Counted from the stretch's first letter, positions 16,544-26,372 are shown. The stretch is DNA of 64,000 nt from CAWEQW01 sp963811365 (GCA_963811365.1 CAWEQW010000009.1:1-64000); one strand, 5' to 3'. Program-made: numbers and translations. Notes: generated from the letters alone by a model not told the origin.

Positions 16544-18201
16544 ATGCAGGACGTGGGCCACGGCGTGCACGTCGCCGTCGACCTGCCCACGGTGCTCCGG
16601 CTCACCGAGACCTGCCTGGCCGCGCTCGGGGAGGCCCGCGAGGAGATCGACGCGCTCAACGTCTACCCGGTGCCCGACGGCGACACGGGCACCAACCTGT
16701 TCCTCACGTTCGAGGCCGCGCGCAACGCGATGCTGCAGCGCCCTCGACGACGTCGGCGAGGGTGACCTCGCCGCGGTGCCTGGCCGCCTTCGCGCGCGGT
16801 GCGCTGCTCGGCGCCCGCGGCAACTCCGGGGTGATCGTGTCGCAGCTGGTCGGGGCGCTCTGCAAGCGCCTGGCGGACGCCGGGGCGCAGGAGCGGACGC
16901 CGGAGGCCGTCGCGGACGGGCTGCTGCTGGCCGCGGAGGCGGGGTACGCCGCGGTCGGGGAGCCGGTCGAGGGCACCATCCTGACCGTCGCGCGTGCCGC
17001 GGGGGAGGCCGCCGTCGAAGCCGCCCGGGACGGGCGGCGCGGGACCGGGGACGTGATCACGGCCGCCGCGGCCGCGGCCCGCACGGCGCTCGCGCACACG
17101 CCCGACCAGCTTCCGGTGCTCGCGCAGGCGGGGGTGGTGGACGCCGGCGGCCGCGGGCTCGTGGTGCTGCTCGACGCCGCCGAGACCGCCCTCACCGGGC
17201 GCCGCCGGGTCCCGGCACGACACCCGCTCGGGGCCCATCTCATCCCGGTGCCGCTGCCCTCGGGCGACCTCACTCCCGAGGGGCCGGCCTACGAGGTGAT
17301 GTACCTCCTCGACGCCGAGGAGGCGCAGGTCGCGCAGCTGCGCCGCACGCTGGCCGGCATCGGCGACTCCCTGGTCGTCGTCGGCGGGGAGGGGCTGTGG
17401 AACGTGCACGTGCACGTCGACGACGTGGGCGCCGCCGTGGAGGCCGGCATCGTGGCGGGCCGCCCGCACCGGGTCCGGGTGACCCACTTCGCCGAGCAGA
17501 TCGGCGCTCGCAGCCCCGAGCGGCCGCTCACCGAGCGGCGTGGCCGGGCCGTGGTCGTGGTGGCGGCAGGTGAGGGCCTCGGCAGGCTCTTCGAGGAGGC
17601 CGGCGCCGCCGTCGTACCCGGCGGACCGGGACGGCGGCCGTCGAGCGGCGAGCTGCTGAGCGCGCTGGAGGCCACCGGCGCAGCCGAGGCGGTCCTGCTG
17701 CCCAACGACCGCGACTCGGTGGCCGTCGCCGAGTCCGCGGCCCGGGCCGCCCGCGCCGAGCTCGGAATGCGGGTGGGGGTGATCGCCACCTCCGCGCAGG
17801 TGCAGGGACTGGCCGCCCTCGCGGTGCACGAGCCCGGCCGGGCCTTCGACCAGGACATCCTCGAGATGACGGCCGCGGCGGGGCACGCCCGCTCGGGTGC
17901 CGTCACGGTCGCCGCCCGCCGCGCGATGACGACCGGTGGTCCCTGCGAGGTCGGCGACGTCCTGGGCGCTGTGGAGGGCGACTTCGTGGTTGTCGGCGCC
18001 GACCTGTTCACTGTGGCCGTGGACATCCTGGAGCGGCTGCTCGGCGGCGGGGGCGAGCTCGTCACGCTGGTCGCCGGGGCCGGCTCCGCCGACCTCGCGC
18101 CGCGCTGCGCGGCGCACCTCGCCGCCTGCCACCCCACCGTCGACGTGGTGGTCTACGACGGCGCGCAGGACCGCTACCCGCTGCTCGTGGGCGTGGAGTG
18201 A
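16544..18201 (+). CDS. DAK2-domain (FakA/YloV-like) kinase, two frameshifts
   Basis: This family resembles fatty acid kinase FakA: an N-terminal DhaL-type ATP-binding domain followed by a regulator-type domain. NVYPVPDGDTGTNLFLT and GARGNSGVIVSQ are the nucleotide-binding motifs, and the C-terminus has VVEGDFVVVGADLF. The first 65 codons lie in one frame, a short bridge (ALDDVGEGDLAAV) in a second and the rest in a third. This implies one extra base near 16738 and another near 16778. In actinobacteria the gene usually precedes recG, as here (recG starts 4 bases after the stop). About 551 residues if repaired. Confidence 0.85.
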
Positions 18202-18205
18202 GCCG

Positions 18206-20419
18206 ATGCCCGCGGTGACCTGGGACGCCAAGCTGGCCGTCGTGGCCGGTGGCGCCGCGCCCAAGCTGGAGAAGGCCTTCGGCTTCCGCACGGTCGGCGA
18301 CCTGCTGCGGCACTACCCGCGCCGGTACGTCGCCAAGGGGCGCCTGAGCAGCCTCGAGAGCCTCACGCTCGACGAGCACGTCACCGTCATCGCCGAGGTG
18401 GTGTCCGCCAAGCAGATCCCCTACCAGGACCGCCGGCGCGGCGGCTCGGCCTACCGGCTCGAGGTCGTGGTGGCGACAGAGGGCGACGAGCTCACCTGCA
18501 CGTTCTTCGACAAGCGCAGGCACGTCGCCGACTGGCGGGCCCGCGAGGTCGCGGCCGGCAAGGTGGGCCTCTTCTCGGGCAAGGTCGGCCGGTTCCGCAA
18601 CCGCTGGCAGCTCACGAACCCGCAGACCAAGATGTTCCAGCCCGCCGACGGTGAGGCGGGGGAGGACCTGGCTCGTTCCGCGTGGGAGGCGCTCCCGGAG
18701 CTGGTCACGATCTACCCGGCGACCGCGACCGTCTCGTCGTGGCAGGTCGAGGACGCCGTGAAGGTGGCGCTGGACCTGCTCGAGGAGGTCCCCGAGCCGC
18801 TGCCGCCGCAGGTCCGGCTGGCGCACGGCCTGGTCAGTGCCGAGCAGGCGCTGCGGTGGATCCATCGGCCGGGCTCCTGGGAGGAGAAGGGTGCGGCGGA
18901 GCGGCGGCTCCGCTTCGAGGAGGCGTTCGTCACCCAGACCGTCCTGGCGCAGCGTCGCGCGGAGCTCACCGCGCAGGCCGCCCAGCCGCGCACCGGCCGA
19001 CCGGGAGGGCTGCTCGACCGGTTCGACGCCCGGCTGCCGTTCGCGCTGACCGACGGGCAGCAGGAGATCGGCGAGACGGTGCTGACCGATCTGGCGGCCA
19101 GCCACCCGATGCACCGCCTGCTGCAGGGGGAGGTCGGCTCCGGCAAGACCGTGGTGGCGCTGCGCGCCATGCTGCGGGTCGTCGACTCCGGTGGTCAGGC
19201 CGCGCTGCTCGCGCCGACGGAGGTGCTCGCCCAGCAGCACCATCGCTCGGTGACCGCGATGCTCGGGGAGCTCGCGGCGGGCGGGATGCTCGGCGGTGAC
19301 GCCGACGGCACCCAGGTGGCGCTGCTGACCGGGTCGCTGGGCGCGCAGGCCCGTCGCGCCGCGCTGCTCGATGCGGCGTCCGGTGCCGCCGGCATCGTCA
19401 TCGGCACCCACGCGCTGCTGCAGGAGCACGTCAGCTTCGCCGACCTCGGCCTGGTCGTGGTCGACGAGCAGCACCGCTTCGGCGTCGAGCAGCGCGCCGC
19501 CCTGACCGACAAGGCCGGCGCGCCCCCGCACGTCCTGGTGATGACCGCCACCCCGATCCCTCGGACCGTCGCCATGACGGTGTTCGGCGACCTGGAGACC
19601 TCGACCCTGCGCGAGCTCCCGGCCGGCCGGGAGCCGATCCAGACGACGGTGGTGCCGCTCGCCGAGCAGCCCGGCTGGCTGGACCGGGCGTTCGCGCGGG
19701 TCCGCGAGGAGGTCGAGCGCGGCCACCAGGTGTACGTCGTGTGCCCGCGGATCGGCGGTGAGGAGCCCGACCGGTCCGACGCCGTTCCGGGTGAGCCCGA
19801 GGGCCGGCAGGTCGCCGGCGTCGAGGAGGTGGCGACGGCGTTGGTCGCCGGCCCGCTGGCCGGCCTGCGGGTCGAGGTGCTGCACGGCCGGCTCCCCTCG
19901 GACCGCAAGGACGAGGTGATGCGCGGCTTCGCCGCGGGCGACGTCGACGTGCTCGTGGCCACCACGGTGATCGAGGTGGGCGTCGACGTCGGCAACGCGA
20001 CGACGATGGTCGTGCTCGACGCCGACCGCTTCGGCGTCTCCCAGCTCCACCAGCTTCGGGGCCGGGTGGGCCGCGGCGGCCACCCGGGGCTGTGCCTGCT
20101 GGTGACGCCGGCCGAGAAGGAGACCTCCGCCCGGCTGCGCGTCGACGCGGTCGCGGCCACCCTGGACGGGTTCGAGCTGTCCCGTGTCGACCTCGAGCAG
20201 CGCCGGGAGGGCGACGTGCTCGGGGCCACTCAGTCCGGCCGCCGCTCCGGCCTGCGGCTGCTGTCGGTGCTGCGCGACGAGGACGTGATCCTCACGGCCC
20301 GGGCCGCGGCGACCGAGGTCGTCGCGGACGATCCGACGCTGGCCCGGCACCGGGACCTGGCCACCCAGGTGCGCCTGCTCCACGAGTCGGCCCAGGCCGA
20401 CTTCCTGGAGAAGGCATGA
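18206..20419 (+). CDS. recG: ATP-dependent DNA helicase RecG
   Basis: It remodels stalled forks and Holliday junctions. The 737-residue product has an N-terminal wedge/OB domain (HVTVIAEVVSAK, TCTFFDKRR) and helicase motifs: GEVGSGKTVVALRAM (Walker A), VVVDEQHRFGVEQR (DEQH), VMTATPIPRT, VATTVIEVGVDV and QLRGRVGRG. The ATG lies four bases after the preceding stop, and its own stop overlaps the rsmD start (ATGA), so the genes are co-translated. Confidence 0.97.
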   Translation: MPAVTWDAKLAVVAGGAAPKLEKAFGFRTVGDLLRHYPRRYVAKGRLSSLESLTLDEHVTVIAEVVSAKQIPYQDRRRGGSAYRLEVVVATEGDELTCTFFDKRRHVADWRAREVAAGKVGLFSGKVGRFRNRWQLTNPQTKMFQPADGEAGEDLARSAWEALPELVTIYPATATVSSWQVEDAVKVALDLLEEVPEPLPPQVRLAHGLVSAEQALRWIHRPGSWEEKGAAERRLRFEEAFVTQTVLAQRRAELTAQAAQPRTGRPGGLLDRFDARLPFALTDGQQEIGETVLTDLAASHPMHRLLQGEVGSGKTVVALRAMLRVVDSGGQAALLAPTEVLAQQHHRSVTAMLGELAAGGMLGGDADGTQVALLTGSLGAQARRAALLDAASGAAGIVIGTHALLQEHVSFADLGLVVVDEQHRFGVEQRAALTDKAGAPPHVLVMTATPIPRTVAMTVFGDLETSTLRELPAGREPIQTTVVPLAEQPGWLDRAFARVREEVERGHQVYVVCPRIGGEEPDRSDAVPGEPEGRQVAGVEEVATALVAGPLAGLRVEVLHGRLPSDRKDEVMRGFAAGDVDVLVATTVIEVGVDVGNATTMVVLDADRFGVSQLHQLRGRVGRGGHPGLCLLVTPAEKETSARLRVDAVAATLDGFELSRVDLEQRREGDVLGATQSGRRSGLRLLSVLRDEDVILTARAAATEVVADDPTLARHRDLATQVRLLHESAQADFLEKA

Positions 20420-20991
20420 CACGGATCATCGGCGGCACGGCCGGCGGCCGGCGCATCAGGGCGCCGGCCGGTGCCACGACCCGCCCGACCTCGGACCGGG
20501 TCCGCGAGGCGATGTTCTCCGCCATCGACGCGGAGGTGGGCTCGTTGAGCGGGCTGCGCTTCCTCGACCTGTACGCCGGTTCCGGGGCGGTCGGGCTCGA
20601 GGCGCGGTCGCGGGGCGCCGGCGTGGTCACGCTCGTCGAGCACGACCGGCGCACGGCGGGGGTGATCCGGCACAACGCCGAGACGCTGCGCTTCGGCGCC
20701 GTGGAGGTGCTCACCTCCTCGGTGGCCCGGACGCTCGCGCAGTCTCCGCGGGCGCCGTACGACGTGGTCTTCCTCGACCCGCCGTACGCCGTCCCGGGCG
20801 CCGAGGTCGAGGCCGCGCTGGCCGCGCTCGTCGGACAGCGCTGGCTGTCCTCGGGCGCGCTGGTGCTCGTGGAGCGCTCGAGCCGCGGCGACGGGCCGAC
20901 CTGGCCCGCCGGGCTCGTCGGCACCCGCGCGAAGCGCTACGGCGAGACCACGCTTTGGTACGGTCACGCGACGGCCACGTGGCCGTCATAG
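20416..20991 (+). CDS. rsmD: 16S rRNA (guanine966-N2)-methyltransferase
   Basis: The 191-residue Rossmann methyltransferase begins MTRIIGGTAGGRRI and contains the SAM motif LDLYAGSGAVGLEA and catalytic DPPY (VVFLDPPYAVPG), as in RsmD. It is coupled to recG through an ATGA overlap and followed by coaD after 48 bases, a very common gene order. Confidence 0.95.
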   Translation: MTRIIGGTAGGRRIRAPAGATTRPTSDRVREAMFSAIDAEVGSLSGLRFLDLYAGSGAVGLEARSRGAGVVTLVEHDRRTAGVIRHNAETLRFGAVEVLTSSVARTLAQSPRAPYDVVFLDPPYAVPGAEVEAALAALVGQRWLSSGALVLVERSSRGDGPTWPAGLVGTRAKRYGETTLWYGHATATWPS

Positions 20992-21039
20992 CCCGTCCGG
21001 CAGCGGTCCAGCAGCCGTCCAGCAGCCGAAGGAGACCAG

Positions 21040-21522
<483 letters not shown>

Positions 21523-21554
21523 GCGTCGGTCCGGCCGGACGGGCCGGGACGGCG

Positions 21555-21560
21555 TAGCCT
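21555..21560 (+). promoter_or_regulatory. -10 candidate TAGCCT
   Basis: TAGCCT lies between coaD and the coiled-coil gene, upstream of four 11-base repeats. A transcript from here would carry about 95 bases of leader including the repeats. Confidence 0.3.
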
Positions 21561-21593
21561 TGGAGACAGTCGGGCTGCCGTCGCGACCGGCCC

Positions 21594-21637
21594 GGTCACC
21601 CGCCGGTCACCCGCCGGTCACCCGCAGGTCACCCGCC
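21594..21637. repeat. Four tandem 11-base repeats GGTCACCCGCC
   Basis: The units at 21594, 21605, 21616 and 21627 are identical except for one final base (GCA in unit three). Their 11-base period is close to one helical turn, so a protein could bind all copies on one face. They lie in the 5' leader of the gene starting at 21662. Confidence 0.8.
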
Positions 21638-21661
21638 GCGGCACACGGGAGAGGGACAACG

Positions 21662-22168
21662 TTGGACGTGCACGCGAAGCTGGCCGAGATCCGGCGGGTC
21701 GTGGAGCAGGCCCGGTCGATGCCGATGTCGGCCTCGGCCGTGGTGAACCGCGGCGAGCTCCTCGCTGCCCTCGACGAGCTCGGCGCCGGCCTCGACGCCG
21801 CCTTCTCGGGCGCGCAGGCGGTGCTCGACGACCGCGAGGGCATGGTCGCCGAAGGTCGCACGGAGGCCGGGCGGATCATCGCCGAGGCGCACGACGAGCG
21901 CGACAAGATCCTGTCCGACACCGAGGTGTTCCGGGTGGCCAAGCGGCAGGCCGACGAGGTGCTCGAGCACGCGCGGGCCGACGCCGACGGGCTGCGCAAG
22001 GAGACCGACGACTACGTCGACGGACGGCTTGCGACCTTCGAGATCACCTTGGAGCGCACGATCGAGGCGGTCCGCCGCGGCCGGGAGCGGCTCGCGGACC
22101 GGTCGCGGTTCGACGCGCTCGACGACGACGTCGCCGCCATCAGGCTGCCCGACCACCTCGACGGCTGA
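21662..22168 (+). CDS. DivIVA-like coiled-coil protein
   Basis: The 168-residue product is almost wholly helical. It has KLAEIRRVVEQARSMPMSASAVVNR, a segment typical of small actinobacterial DivIVA-related proteins placed between coaD and the rpmF cluster, then an Ala/Glu/Arg-rich coiled coil with ERDKILSDTEVFRVA. A role in cell-pole or wall organisation is only inferred. The start may be TTG 21662 or GTG 21668; GAGAGGG upstream fits TTG better. Confidence 0.75.
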   Translation: MDVHAKLAEIRRVVEQARSMPMSASAVVNRGELLAALDELGAGLDAAFSGAQAVLDDREGMVAEGRTEAGRIIAEAHDERDKILSDTEVFRVAKRQADEVLEHARADADGLRKETDDYVDGRLATFEITLERTIEAVRRGRERLADRSRFDALDDDVAAIRLPDHLDG

Positions 22169-22205
22169 CCGAGGCGCCCGGTTTGGCCGCTGCGCGCCGG
22201 AACCG

Positions 22206-22211
22206 GTAGGC
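22206..22211 (+). promoter_or_regulatory. -10 candidate TAGGCT of the DUF177-rpmF-rnc operon
   Basis: TAGGCT is followed by about 110 bases before the likely DUF177 start at 22327. An in-frame ATG at 22228 would be nearly leaderless, but the codons between the two sites have poor third-position GC, so this stretch is more likely an untranslated leader. Confidence 0.4.
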
Positions 22212-22326
22212 TGGGTGCTGGTTCCTCATGCTCACGATTGCAGCGTCGGCGGACAGTTCGCGTGGCGATGCGCCAGAGGGCACGAGGACCGTGGTCTGTC
22301 TGCCCAGCAACGAAAGCGACTCACTC

Positions 22327-22884
22327 GTGCGTCTCGACCCGAGATCGCCGCTCGTGCTCGACACTCGCGAGCTCGGCCGCCGACCGGGGTCGCAGCGTCG
22401 GGTGAGCCGCACGGTGCCGGCGCCGGCAGACCTCGGCATCGAGGTCCTGAAGGTCCCCGAAGGATCGCCCGTCGAGCTCGACCTGAGGCTCGAGGCGGTC
22501 ATGGAGGGGGTCCTCGTCACCGGCACGGCTCGCGCCGCGCTGGCCGGCGAGTGCGTCCGGTGCCTGGCGGAGATCCACGACGAGACCGTGGCCGACTTCC
22601 AGGAGCTCTTCGTCTACGAGGAGAACGACACCGAGTCCGACGACCAGGACGACGACGTCAGCCGGCTGGAGGGCGACCTGCTCGACCTCGAGCCGGTGCT
22701 GCGGGACGCGGTGGTCCTCGAGCTGCCGTTCCAGCCGCTGTGCCAGGACGACTGTCCCGGGCTGTGCGTCGAGTGCGGCGCTCGGCTCGCGGACGACCCG
22801 GACCATCGGCACGACGAGCCGGTCGACCCGCGGTGGGCGGCGCTTCAGGCGCTGTCGCCGCCGGACGGCCGGTCCGACCAGTAG
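22327..22884 (+). CDS. DUF177/YceD-like protein
   Basis: The product, 185 residues from GTG 22327, has the family pattern LVLDTRELGRRPGS, LDLRLEAVMEGVLVTG, CVRCL, an acidic middle and CQDDCPGLCVECG. The paired cysteines may bind zinc. DUF177 genes are nearly always next to rpmF, as here, and are linked to ribosome or 23S rRNA maturation; the molecular role is not established. In-frame starts at 22228 and 22288 are possible, but the family N-terminus begins near LDPRSPLVLD. Confidence 0.85.
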   Translation: MRLDPRSPLVLDTRELGRRPGSQRRVSRTVPAPADLGIEVLKVPEGSPVELDLRLEAVMEGVLVTGTARAALAGECVRCLAEIHDETVADFQELFVYEENDTESDDQDDDVSRLEGDLLDLEPVLRDAVVLELPFQPLCQDDCPGLCVECGARLADDPDHRHDEPVDPRWAALQALSPPDGRSDQ

Positions 22885-22975
22885 CACCCGGCAGCACCCC
22901 CGCGGAGCTCGCGGACCTATCGAGCAACACCGACCAGCAGTTCGCCGAAACCGGCCGAGAAGAGGAGTCAGACCA

Positions 22976-23161
22976 GTGGCTGTCCCGAAGCGGAAGATGT
23001 CGCGCAGCAACACGCGCCACCGTCGCTCGCAGTGGAAGGCCGTCGCGCCCTCGCTGGTGACGTGCGCCAACCCGGCCTGCGGGTCCAAGCACCTCCCGCA
23101 CCGCGCCTGCCCCGAGTGCGGCCAGTACGGCGCCCGCTCCGAGCGTCGTCAGGTCCTCTGA
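22976..23161 (+). CDS. rpmF: 50S ribosomal protein L32
   Basis: The 61-residue protein starts VAVPKRKMSRSNTRHRRSQW. Its zinc ribbon has CANPAC and CPECG, the C+ form. GTG 22976 is preceded by AGAGGAG. It lies between DUF177 and rnc. Confidence 0.97.
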   Translation: MAVPKRKMSRSNTRHRRSQWKAVAPSLVTCANPACGSKHLPHRACPECGQYGARSERRQVL

Positions 23162-23172
23162 CGGCGAGCTCG

Positions 23173-23949
23173 GTGCCCGTTCCGCCGGCCTCGTCCTACG
23201 ACGACCTGCGCGAAGCGCTCGGCAGCCCCCGGCTGGAGCCCGAGCTGCTCGAACGCGCGCTGACGCACCGCTCGTACGCCTACGAGCACGGCGGCCTGCC
23301 GACCAACGAGCGGCTGGAGTTCCTCGGTGACTCCGTGCTCGGCGTCGTCGTGACCGACACCCTGTTCCGGACCCACCCGGACCTCTCCGAGGGGCGGCTG
23401 GCCAAGCTGCGTGCGGCGGTCGTGAACGCCCGCGCGCTCGCCGACGTGGCCCGCACGATCGGGCTCGGCCGGCACATCAAGCTCGGCCGCGGCGAGGAGG
23501 CGACGGGCGGCCGCAACAAGGCCTCGATCCTGTCCGACACGGTCGAGGCGCTGATCGGCGCGATCTACCTCAGCGGGGGCTTCGAGGCCTCCGGTCAGGT
23601 CGTGCACCTGCTGTTCGACCCCCTGATGGTCGAGGCGGCCGGGCTCGGCGCCGGCCTGGACTGGAAGACCAGCCTCCAGGAGCTCTCGGCCGAGCACGCG
23701 CTCGGTGTCCCGGAGTACGTCATCAGCGACGAGGGGCCCGACCACGAGAAGGTCTTCACCGCCCGCGTCCGGGTCGGTGAGCAGCTGTACGGTCACGGCA
23801 CCGGTCGCTCCAAGAAGGAGGCCGAGCAGCAGGCCGCGGAGACGGCCTACCGGGCCATCGCCGAGGCCTACGCCGAGGTGCCTCTCGCACCGCCCGGCCA
23901 GCAGCCGGTCCAGGCGCCGGTGCAGCCGCCCGGCACCGGGCCGAGCTAG
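23173..23949 (+). CDS. rnc: Ribonuclease III
   Basis: This double-strand-specific endonuclease processes rRNA precursors. The 258-residue protein has the catalytic NERLEFLGDSVLG and DTVEALIGAIYL, then a dsRNA-binding domain (DWKTSLQELSAEH to GTGRSKKEAEQQAAETAY) and a Pro/Gln-rich tail. GTG 23173, eleven bases after the rpmF stop, gives a normal N-terminus. mutM starts immediately after the stop codon. Confidence 0.96.
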   Translation: MPVPPASSYDDLREALGSPRLEPELLERALTHRSYAYEHGGLPTNERLEFLGDSVLGVVVTDTLFRTHPDLSEGRLAKLRAAVVNARALADVARTIGLGRHIKLGRGEEATGGRNKASILSDTVEALIGAIYLSGGFEASGQVVHLLFDPLMVEAAGLGAGLDWKTSLQELSAEHALGVPEYVISDEGPDHEKVFTARVRVGEQLYGHGTGRSKKEAEQQAAETAYRAIAEAYAEVPLAPPGQQPVQAPVQPPGTGPS

Positions 23950-24813
23950 GTGCCTGAGCTTCCCGAGGTGGAGGTGGTCCGGCGCGGCCTCGCCCGGCAC
24001 GTCGTCGGCAGGACCCTGACCTCCGTGCAGGTCCTGCACCCCCGACCGGTCCGCCGCCACCTCGCCGGCCCCGTCGACTTCGCCGCCGTGCTGACCGGCC
24101 GCCGGGTGCTCGATGCTCGCCGGCGCGGCAAGTACCTCTGGCTGCCGCTCGACAGCGGCGACGCGCTGCTCGGCCACCTCGGGATGAGCGGACAGATGCT
24201 CCTGCAGCCACCGACCGCGCCGCTCGAACGGCACCTCCGGGTCCGCTTCGGCCTCGACGACCCGACCTCCGAGCTGCGCTTCGTCGACCAGCGGATGTTC
24301 GGGGGCCTCGCCGTCTCCCGGGGCGGGGCGGAGCTCCCCGCGGAGATCGCCCACATCGCCCGGGACCCCCTCGACCCCGCCTTCGACGAGGCGTTGTTCG
24401 TGGCCCGGGTCCGCCGCCGGCGCTCCGGCATCAAGCGGATCCTGCTCGACCAGGCGGTGATCTCCGGGGTCGGGAACATCTACGCCGACGAGGGCCTGTG
24501 GCGCGCCGAGCTGCACGGTGACCGGCTCGGCAGCTCGTTGCGCGCCGCACAGGTCCTCGACGTGCTCGCAGGGGTCCGGGCCGTGATGAGCTCGGCGCTC
24601 GAGGCGGGAGGCACGTCGTTCGACGCGCTCTACGTCAACGTCAACGGGCAGAGCGGCTACTTCGACCGGTCGCTGGAGGTGTACGGCCAGGACGGCCGGC
24701 CCTGCTCGCGCTGCGGCACGCCGGTGGTCCGGGTGGCGTTCATGAACCGTTCGTCGTACTCCTGCCCGTTGTGTCAGCGTCCGCCGCGTCGTCGGCCTTC
24801 GCGGAGCGCCTGA
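23950..24813 (+). CDS. mutM: Formamidopyrimidine-DNA glycosylase
   Basis: It removes oxidised purines. The catalytic N-terminal Pro-Glu follows the initiator: (V)PELPEVEVVRRGL. Also present are LGHLGMSGQM, SGVGNIYADE and the C-terminal zinc finger CSRCGTPV...CPLCQ. The 287-residue length is normal. GTG 23950 directly abuts the rnc TAG, so translation is coupled. Its last 40 bases overlap the convergent small gene at 24774. Confidence 0.96.
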   Translation: MPELPEVEVVRRGLARHVVGRTLTSVQVLHPRPVRRHLAGPVDFAAVLTGRRVLDARRRGKYLWLPLDSGDALLGHLGMSGQMLLQPPTAPLERHLRVRFGLDDPTSELRFVDQRMFGGLAVSRGGAELPAEIAHIARDPLDPAFDEALFVARVRRRRSGIKRILLDQAVISGVGNIYADEGLWRAELHGDRLGSSLRAAQVLDVLAGVRAVMSSALEAGGTSFDALYVNVNGQSGYFDRSLEVYGQDGRPCSRCGTPVVRVAFMNRSSYSCPLCQRPPRRRPSRSA

Positions 24814-24983
24814 ACCGCCTCGGGGACGGCGCCTGTCCAGTCGACCGGCGTCCACGCCTCGGAGGGCAGCCACTCGCTGCCGCACCCGGCGCAGGCGAGC
24901 AGCGGGTCGCCGTCGACGCACTCGTCGGTCGCCCGCCAGGCGCAGGCCGACCGGCACGCGCCGATCTCGAGGCGTCGGGACAC
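24774..24983 (-). CDS. Small four-cysteine (zinc-ribbon-like) protein
   Basis: The product is 69 residues from GTG 24983: VSRRLEIGACRSACAWRATDE, then LLACAGCGSEWLP and AWTPVDWTG. Two cysteine pairs (CRSAC and CAGC) suggest metal binding. I believe similar short proteins occur in Nocardioides next to mutM, but no function is known. The reading frame is clean and has actinobacterial codon use. It overlaps the mutM 3' end by 40 bases in opposite orientation. Confidence 0.65.
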   Translation of the reverse strand: MSRRLEIGACRSACAWRATDECVDGDPLLACAGCGSEWLPSEAWTPVDWTGAVPEAVQALREGRRRGGR

Positions 24984-25168
24984 CGGTCCACGGTATGCCC
25001 CGCCCGGCTGCGCGGACGCAGGGGCGTCCGGCTGGCGCTCTCGCATGCCGAGTGCCAGGTTGACCGGGCGGCGGCGACGTGGGATCGTGGGAAGGCTTCC
25101 ACCCATCCTTCTCGGCTGGCTCACCAGCCGGCCCCCGGGTGTGCCCGACCCCCACGGAGGACACAACT

Positions 25169-25375
25169 ATGGCCAAGGCTCTTCTCGGCTACATGAGCAG
25201 CAGCACCGATCCCCGGGTCGTCGCCCAGCTCTCCGCGGAGAACCGCCGGCTGAAGCAGCAGGTCGCCGACCTCCAGGCGCAGGTCCTGCGTCTGGAGGCC
25301 GAGACCGACTCCCTCGCCGCCGCTGTCAACGACTCCGCTCTGCTCACCCTCGACGAGAGCATGCAACCCGCCTGA
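25169..25375 (+). CDS. Small coiled-coil protein
   Basis: The product is 68 residues. After MAKALLGYMSSSTDPRVVAQ comes a heptad-rich segment: LSAENRRLKQQVADLQAQVL then RLEAE. The dimeric coiled coil is clear; the function is unknown. ATG 25169 has ACGGAGG upstream at proper spacing. The tandem GNAT gene begins 17 bases after its stop. Confidence 0.8.
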   Translation: MAKALLGYMSSSTDPRVVAQLSAENRRLKQQVADLQAQVLRLEAETDSLAAAVNDSALLTLDESMQPA

Positions 25376-25391
25376 GCCGGCACGTCACCCG

Positions 25392-26372
25392 GTGAGCGGC
25401 GTCCACCTTCTCCCGCTCACCGAGGACGAGTACGCAGCCTGGGCCGATGCGTCGACCCAGGCTTACGCCGCCCAGCAGGTGCAGGCCGGTCTGCTCACCC
25501 GCGTCGAGGCGGAAGCCGTCGCGCGCGAGCAGCTCGCCCTGCTGCTGCCCCAGGGGCTGCGCACGCCCTCACACCATCTCTGGACCGCTCGCCTCGACGA
25601 GGCGGTGGTCGGCCACCTCTGGATCCAGCTGCGGCCCCGTCCCGACGGAGCGGAGGCCTACATCCTCGACGTCGCGGTCGACGCGAGCGCTCGGGGCCGC
25701 GGACTCGGCCGGGCCACGATGCTCCTCGCCGAGACGCACGCCCTCGCGCTCGGCGCGCGCAGCATGGCCCTCAACGTCTTCGGTCACAACCTGCCCGCCC
25801 GCCGGCTCTACGACAGCCTCGGCTACCGCCCGGTGCGCACCACCGTGGTCCGCGACCTCGTGTCCGGGCACGCCAGCGGGGCGTCCGTCGGTCCGCTGCC
25901 TGGCGTGAGGCTCGACCCGTTGCCGGGACGGGCGTACGCCGGCTACCGCGACGAGCTCCTCCGGCGCCGCGCGATGGCCCTGGCCGCCGCGGAGGGACTT
26001 CTGCCGGCCGAGGCCAGGACCCGGGCGGTGCAGGGCCTGGCCGGGCTGCTCACCCGAGGGATGCGCACTCCCGGCCACGCGCTGCTCGCGATCCGCCACG
26101 ACGGCACGCGGGTGGGTGCGCTGTGGCTCCAGCTCGCGGAGCCGCCCGACAGCCGGGCTGCGCTCGGACACGACCTCGTGGTGGAGCGCTCGCACCGCCG
26201 GCACGGCTACGGAACGGCCGCCGTCGAGGCGGCGGTCCGGACCTGTGCCGATCGTGGCGCGCGCACCCTCGAGGCGACGCTGGTAGGTCCGGAGGCCGCG
26301 ACGCGCGGCTGGCTGGAGCGGCTGGCGTTCGTGCCGGCGGCCGAGTCCATGCGCAAGGCGGTCCCGGGCTAG
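25392..26372 (+). CDS. Tandem-domain GNAT acetyltransferase
   Basis: The 326-residue product has two GNAT folds. The first carries VDASARGRGLGRATM (acetyl-CoA loop) and NVFGHNLPARRLYDSLGY. The second, diverged, has VVERSHRRHGYGTAA. Each half starts with a matching helical segment (YAAQQVQAGLLTRVEAE and LLRRRAMALAAAEGLL), so the protein looks like an internal duplication. The substrate is unknown. It ends four bases inside the convergent transglycosylase gene. Confidence 0.88.
   Translation: MSGVHLLPLTEDEYAAWADASTQAYAAQQVQAGLLTRVEAEAVAREQLALLLPQGLRTPSHHLWTARLDEAVVGHLWIQLRPRPDGAEAYILDVAVDASARGRGLGRATMLLAETHALALGARSMALNVFGHNLPARRLYDSLGYRPVRTTVVRDLVSGHASGASVGPLPGVRLDPLPGRAYAGYRDELLRRRAMALAAAEGLLPAEARTRAVQGLAGLLTRGMRTPGHALLAIRHDGTRVGALWLQLAEPPDSRAALGHDLVVERSHRRHGYGTAAVEAAVRTCADRGARTLEATLVGPEAATRGWLERLAFVPAAESMRKAVPG

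Noticed and set aside
18062..20422. 786-codon minus-strand open frame opposite recG
   Set aside because: Its composition is typical of an antisense shadow, and recG has all helicase motifs on the plus strand.
21594..21637. Possible CRISPR or iteron origin
   Set aside because: The four 11-base units are adjacent with no spacers, and no replication gene is near.
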